Part shown: piece after piece, positions 60,185-64,000 of the stretch
How the letters are laid out: each line of letters starts with the position of its first letter
How positions within the stretch are numbered: position 1 is the stretch's first letter
Notes under the pieces: model-generated
Seen by the model: the letters and a program-made list of their open reading frames with translations, nothing else
Told to the model about the DNA's origin: nothing
Database searches by the model: none
Assembly (NCBI GenBank): GCA_910577525.1
Contig: CAJTLI010000013.1
Span: 1-64,000, forward strand
Direction: 5' to 3'
Length of the DNA stretch: 64,000 bases
Source of the DNA: an uncultured Oscillospiraceae bacterium
GTDB lineage: Bacteria; Bacillota; Clostridia; Oscillospirales; Oscillospiraceae
Translations under genes and position numbers: made by a program

Positions 60185-61615
60185 ATGAGGCATGACGTAA
60201 ATTATACCATGCTCACCGACTTCTACGAGCTGACCATGGGCAACGGCTATTTCCAGACCGGTATGAGGGACCGGGTATGCTATTTCGACGTGTTTTTCCG
60301 CAGCGTTCCGGACGGGGGCGGCTTCGCCATCGCGGCGGGGCTGGAGCAGGTCATCCGCTACATCCAGGACCTGCACTTTGATGAGGAAGATATCCAGTAT
60401 CTGCGGGGCAAGGGCTGCTTCTCCACGGAGTTCCTGGACTACCTGCGCAATTTCCGCTTCACCGGCGACATATGGGCCGTCCCGGAGGGCACCCCCATCT
60501 TCCCCCGGGAGCCCATCCTTACCGTCCGGGCCCCCGCCATTCAGGCCCAGTTCGTGGAGACCTATCTCCTGCTGGCCCTGAACCACCAGTCCCTCATCGC
60601 CACCAAGTCCAACCGCATTGTCCGGGCCGCCGAGGGCCGCCCGGTGTCCGAGTTCGGCTCCCGCCGGGCCCAGGGGTCAGATGGCGCGGTGCTGGGGGCC
60701 CGGGCCAGCTACATCGCCGGGTGCAGCGGCACCGCCTGCGCCATGGCCGACGAGCTCTACGGCACCCCGGCCACCGGCACCATGGCCCACTCCTGGGTCC
60801 AGATGTTCCCCGATGAGTACACCGCCTTCAAGACCTACTGCCAGGTCTACCCCCGGGCGGCCACCCTGCTGGTGGACACCTATAACGTGCTCCACTCCGG
60901 CGTGCCCAACGCCATCCGGGTGTTTCAGGAGCTGGGCATCACGTCCGGCGGCATCCGCATCGACTCGGGCGACCTGACCTACCTGTCCAAGCAGGCCCGG
61001 AAGATGCTGGACAACGCGGGCCTGCCCGGCATCAAAATCGTGGCCTCCAACTCCCTGGACGAGTATATCATCCGGGACCTGATCGGCCAGGGAGCGCGGA
61101 TCGATCTGTTCGGCGTGGGCGAGCGGCTGATCACCTCCAAGAGCGAGCCGGTGTTCGGCGGCGTGTACAAGCTGGCCGCCATCGAGGAGGCGGACGGCGC
61201 CGTCGTCCCCAAGATCAAGATCAGCGAGAACGCCGGGAAGGTGACCATCCCCCACTTCAAGAAGGTGTACCGCCTGTTCGAGAACGCCACCGGCAAGGCC
61301 ATGGCCGACTATATCTGCGTCCACGACGAGCAGCCTGACTTCACCCAGCCCCTGGAGCTGTTCGATCCGGAGGCCACCTGGAAGCGCAAGACCGTCACCG
61401 ACTTCACCGTCCGTCCCCTGCTGGTGCCCATCTTCCAGGGCGGCAAGCTGGTGTATCAGATCCCCACGATCCAGCAGTCCCGCGCCCACTGCCAGCGGGA
61501 GGTGGACAGCCTGTGGGACGAGGTGAAGCGCTTCGAGTACCCCCACAACTACTATGTGGACCTGTCCCAGAAGCTGTGGGACGTGCGGGCGGCATTGCTG
61601 TCGGAGAAGCACTGA
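60185..61615 (+). CDS. pncB: Nicotinate phosphoribosyltransferase
   Basis: The enzyme makes nicotinate mononucleotide from nicotinate and PRPP in NAD salvage. The 476-residue protein has the family features: YTMLTDFYELTMGNGYFQTG at the N-terminus, EFGSRRAQGSDGAVLGARAS near 157, GTMAHSWVQMFPDEYTAF near 198, and GGIRIDSGDLTYLSKQARK near 258. It is followed directly by a 3'-end repeat unit whose far end carries a second copy of GAGAAGCACTGAG, including the stop codon. Confidence 0.95.
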   Translation: MRHDVNYTMLTDFYELTMGNGYFQTGMRDRVCYFDVFFRSVPDGGGFAIAAGLEQVIRYIQDLHFDEEDIQYLRGKGCFSTEFLDYLRNFRFTGDIWAVPEGTPIFPREPILTVRAPAIQAQFVETYLLLALNHQSLIATKSNRIVRAAEGRPVSEFGSRRAQGSDGAVLGARASYIAGCSGTACAMADELYGTPATGTMAHSWVQMFPDEYTAFKTYCQVYPRAATLLVDTYNVLHSGVPNAIRVFQELGITSGGIRIDSGDLTYLSKQARKMLDNAGLPGIKIVASNSLDEYIIRDLIGQGARIDLFGVGERLITSKSEPVFGGVYKLAAIEEADGAVVPKIKISENAGKVTIPHFKKVYRLFENATGKAMADYICVHDEQPDFTQPLELFDPEATWKRKTVTDFTVRPLLVPIFQGGKLVYQIPTIQQSRAHCQREVDSLWDEVKRFEYPHNYYVDLSQKLWDVRAALLSEKH

Positions 61616-61750
61616 GCCGTCGTGAGCAGCGCGGATGGACTGGAGCGAGGGCAAAAGCCCAAGGCCCACAAGGTGGGACTGGGTTTTGCCCGAGTCGGAG
61701 GGAAGCCGCGCGTTGCGAACAGGCGAAGCGTGACAATGAGAAGCACTGAG
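61604..61750. repeat. 3'-end repeat unit after pncB
   Basis: GAGAAGCACTGAG (last codons and stop) occurs at 61604-61616 and 61738-61750. The enclosed 121 bp contain GGACTGGAGCGAGGGCAAAA and TGGGTTTTGCCCGAGTCGGA, which pair as a stem. GCGAACAGGCGAAGCGTGA follows, shared with the unit after the Cys-rich gene. The same layout follows dpaB. Confidence 0.8.
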
Positions 61751-61838
61751 AAAACGGAGCCGCGGCGTATACGGCTGCGGCCCCGTTTCCTTGCGGCTAT
61801 GATAAATCAGCTTGGCGGGCCAAAATTAGGAGGGCCTC

Positions 61839-62309
61839 ATGGAAGAAATCGCTCTATGTATTATGACCAGGGAGCTTTGCCACGAATTATATAAGGGCTG
61901 GGAAAATGATCCTGCGATATATATGGATATGGATCAATTTGCGCCTTACCAATATGATGAAACGGCGGTAAACAGATATTTTGACTCCAGGCAGGACCCC
62001 TCCCGCGTCCTTTTTGCCATTATGAAGGATGGCAAACCAATTGGGGAGCTTCAGCTGAAGCGGATCAATTACGAGGACAGGGAGTGCACGTTAAGCATCC
62101 ATATGCAAAATGACGGCGTAAAAGGGCATGGATATGGAACCTGCGCGGAGCGGTTGGCTTTGCGGTACGCTTTTGATGTTTTGGGAATGGCCGTGGTGAA
62201 TGCCGACACCGTTGTAAAGAATACCCGAAGCCAACACGTTCTTGAAAAAGTAGGCTTTCAGTACATACGGGAAACGGACGGATTTAAGTATTATCGGTAT
62301 GCGCAATAA
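61839..62309 (+). CDS. GNAT-family N-acetyltransferase
   Basis: The 156-residue protein follows AGGAGGG. It has the GNAT fold with an acetyl-CoA-binding V/I-x-x-x-x-R/Q-G-x-G/A-type loop in DGVKGHGYGTCAERLALRYA near residue 95, followed by VVNADTVVKNTRSQHVLEKVGF. Its substrate is unknown. It resembles RimJ/RimL-type acetyltransferases. The gene is more AT-rich than its neighbours. Confidence 0.85.
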   Translation: MEEIALCIMTRELCHELYKGWENDPAIYMDMDQFAPYQYDETAVNRYFDSRQDPSRVLFAIMKDGKPIGELQLKRINYEDRECTLSIHMQNDGVKGHGYGTCAERLALRYAFDVLGMAVVNADTVVKNTRSQHVLEKVGFQYIRETDGFKYYRYAQ

Positions 62310-62320
62310 ATGCCTCCCGC

Positions 62321-62349
62321 TTGAAAACGCCCCCGCCCTGTGCTATACT
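62321..62349 (+). promoter_or_regulatory. ahcY promoter
   Basis: TTGAAA (62321-62326), a 17-bp spacer and TATACT (62344-62349) lie about 38 bp before ATG 62387. Confidence 0.8.
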
Positions 62350-62386
62350 TGCCTTACCAAACCAAAATTTGAGAGGAAGGTTATCT

Positions 62387-63631
62387 ATGAGCATCATCCG
62401 CGACCCCGCCCTGGCCCCCTCCGGCCACCGGAAAATCGACTGGGTGCGCAATTTCATGCCCGCCCTGTCCCAGATCGAGGCCCGATTTGTGAAGGAGCAG
62501 CCCTTCAAGGGTCTGCGCGCCGCCGTCTCCGTCCACCTGGAGGCCAAGACCGCCAATCTGGCCCTGGTGATGAAGGCGGGCGGGGCGGACGTGTACCTCA
62601 CCGGCTCCAACCCCCTGTCCACCCAGGACGACGTGGCCGCCGGGGTGGCGGAGCGGGGCGTCAACGTGTTCGCGTGGCACGGCTCCACCCCCGAGGAGTA
62701 CGAGGCCCACCTCATTGAAACCCTGAAGTGCCATCCCCACATCGTCATCGATGACGGCGGCGACCTCATCAACCTGCTCAGCGGCAAGTGTAAGGAGTAC
62801 GCCGACTGCCTCATCGGCGGCTGTGAGGAGACCACCACCGGCATTCTGCGCCTTCGGGCCCGGGACCGGGAGGGGACGCTCCCCTGCCCCATGATGGCGG
62901 TAAACGACGCCAAGGCCAAGCACTACTACGACAACAAGTACGGCACCGGCCAGTCCGTCTGGGACGCCATCATGCACATGACCAACCTGGTGGTGGCAGG
63001 CAAGACCGTGGTGGTGGCCGGGTACGGCTGGTGCGGCTCCGGCGTGGCCCTGCGGGCCGCGGGCATGGGGGCCAACGTCATCGTCACCGAGATCGACCCC
63101 TTCAAAGCCCTGGACGCCACCATGAACGGCTTCCGGGTCATGACCATGGCGGAGGCCGCCCCCCTGGGGGATGTGTTCGTCAGCGTCACCGGCTGCAAGG
63201 ACGTGGTCACGCCCGCCCATTTCGCCGTGATGAAGCCCAACGCCCTGCTCTCCAACGCGGGCCATTTTGACTGCGAGGTGGACGTGAAGTGGCTCAACGA
63301 GAACGCCGTGGAGAAGTGGGAGCAGCGGGAGGGCATCACCGGCTACCGGCTGGCGGACGGCAAGGTGTTCAACGTGCTGGCCGAGGGCCGTCTGGTGAAT
63401 CTGGCCGGGGGCAACGGACACCCGGCGGAGATTATGGATATGTCCTTCTCCGTCCAGGCCCTGGCCGCCGAGTGGCTGGTGAAGCACAAGGAGGAGCTGG
63501 CCCGAAAGCTCTACGATATCCCCGCTGAGATCGACGATCAGATCGGCTGGGCCAAGCTGGCAGCGCTTGGTCTCACCATTGACCGGCTCACCCCGGAGCA
63601 GGAGGAGTACCTTAACAGCTCCAACGCGTAA
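62387..63631 (+). CDS. ahcY: Adenosylhomocysteinase
   Basis: The enzyme hydrolyses S-adenosylhomocysteine to adenosine and homocysteine using bound NAD, relieving inhibition of methyltransferases. ATG 62387 follows GAGAGGAAGG, giving 414 residues. Family features are AVSVHLEAKTANLALVM, GCEETTTGILRLRA, the NAD-binding VVVAGYGWCGSGVA near residue 215, VTEIDPFKALDATMNGF, and NAGHFDCEVDVKWL. The shorter C-terminal insertion-free type is typical of anaerobic bacteria. Confidence 0.96.
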   Translation: MSIIRDPALAPSGHRKIDWVRNFMPALSQIEARFVKEQPFKGLRAAVSVHLEAKTANLALVMKAGGADVYLTGSNPLSTQDDVAAGVAERGVNVFAWHGSTPEEYEAHLIETLKCHPHIVIDDGGDLINLLSGKCKEYADCLIGGCEETTTGILRLRARDREGTLPCPMMAVNDAKAKHYYDNKYGTGQSVWDAIMHMTNLVVAGKTVVVAGYGWCGSGVALRAAGMGANVIVTEIDPFKALDATMNGFRVMTMAEAAPLGDVFVSVTGCKDVVTPAHFAVMKPNALLSNAGHFDCEVDVKWLNENAVEKWEQREGITGYRLADGKVFNVLAEGRLVNLAGGNGHPAEIMDMSFSVQALAAEWLVKHKEELARKLYDIPAEIDDQIGWAKLAALGLTIDRLTPEQEEYLNSSNA

Positions 63632-64000
63632 AGGAATCAGGAAACATGCCATGAAAGCGCCCGGCAACAACCAAAAGGAATATGGGCGATCATCGAAAAA
63701 GCGGGACGGCGGGACGCGTAAGCTCTTTCAGCCCATAATGAACCGCGGTGAACGGGGTTAAGCCGGGTGAAATCGCGTCGAATTTCGGCAAAGCACATCG
63801 GAATATTAGATAAAAAATCTCCGGAAATCCATGGATTTCCGGAGATTTTGAACGATTCGGACTGAAAATCAGCGCTTGCTGAACTGGGGAGCGCGGCGGG
63901 TGGCCTTGAGGCCGTACTAAACATCTCTATGGTGCGTTTTTCCTTGATATTACGGGCTTTTTCGCATTTTCTGTTGTCGGTTGTCCTATTCCTTAACCAT
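63632..64000. other. Gene-poor tail with a perfect 36-bp palindrome
   Basis: Nothing convincing is encoded in this 369-bp stretch. A perfect 36-bp palindrome (AAAATCTCCGGAAATCC and its complement, around ATG/CAT) at 63814-63849 is a good bidirectional terminator for ahcY. Minus-strand 63869-63916 could encode a short tail reading YGLKATRRAPQFSKR, but it has stops just upstream and no start. I treat it as unassigned. Confidence 0.5.

Noticed and set aside
63869..63916. Conserved small-protein tail (YGLKATRRAPQFSKR) on the minus strand
   Set aside because: In-frame stop codons lie just upstream and there is no start, so it cannot be called a gene.

Overview
The window is GC-rich chromosomal DNA from a spore-forming, anaerobic, gut-type Firmicute. 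Dipicolinate synthase genes, an S-layer-homology surface protein, a MurR/RpiR-NagB amino-sugar pair, rubrerythrin, a Cys/Gly-rich small protein and the gene style point to the class Clostridia, most likely family Oscillospiraceae (Flavonifractor/Oscillibacter-like). That assignment is inferred from gene content only. No rRNA, tRNA or CRISPR array was seen.

Region 1 (1-39.5 kb) is ordinary core genome. It holds an N-terminal fragment of a membrane-anchored Pro-rich protein, recG, a DUF1846 protein, a PucR-type regulator, an RsuA/RluB pseudouridine synthase, nagB with an RpiR regulator, a TetM-like GTPase fused to a YacP/NYN nuclease, a CheY-like regulator with a PatB/MalY lyase, and an ECF sigma/membrane partner pair. 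Further on are a GDSL lipoprotein, thrE, a 1520-residue SLH surface protein, an AI-2E transporter, birA-htrA, a two-component system, a CDF transporter, mltG with a U32 peptidase, a 5-formyl-THF cyclo-ligase with a DJ-1 protein, a TagA/WecG glycosyltransferase and a TrpXYZ-like ABC transporter.

Region 2 (39.7-44.2 kb) holds a truncated small gene abutting a serine recombinase, a corA-type transporter, dpaB and the 3' part of dpaA.

Region 3 (about 44.24-58.90 kb) is the main discovery. A 14.65-kb mobile element splits dpaA (spoVFA, dipicolinate synthase subunit A). The 5' part (129 codons, 58896-59282) and the 3' part (158 codons, 43765-44241) lie in the same orientation at opposite ends, and 16-bp inverted repeats sit just inside both junctions. 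Precise removal would restore a 287-codon dpaA directly upstream of dpaB, the layout of a skin-like element that interrupts a sporulation gene. The element carries a large serine recombinase, an SF3-helicase primase, an excisionase-like HTH, an MNT/HEPN pair, a RelBE-type pair, a resolvase, an amidoligase plus class-II glutamine amidotransferase pair, and a zinc-ribbon/DUF2085 membrane operon. Several of its genes are clearly AT-richer than the host. No conjugation or virion genes were recognised.

Region 4 (59.3-64 kb) returns to core genes: rubrerythrin, pncB, a GNAT acetyltransferase and ahcY.

A second unusual theme is a family of roughly 120-150-bp GC-rich repeats lying exactly at gene 3' ends (near 7.2, 34.1, 39.5, 43.1 and 61.7 kb). 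Four of the five loci carry a direct duplication of the last codons and stop codon of the adjacent gene on the far side of the repeat.
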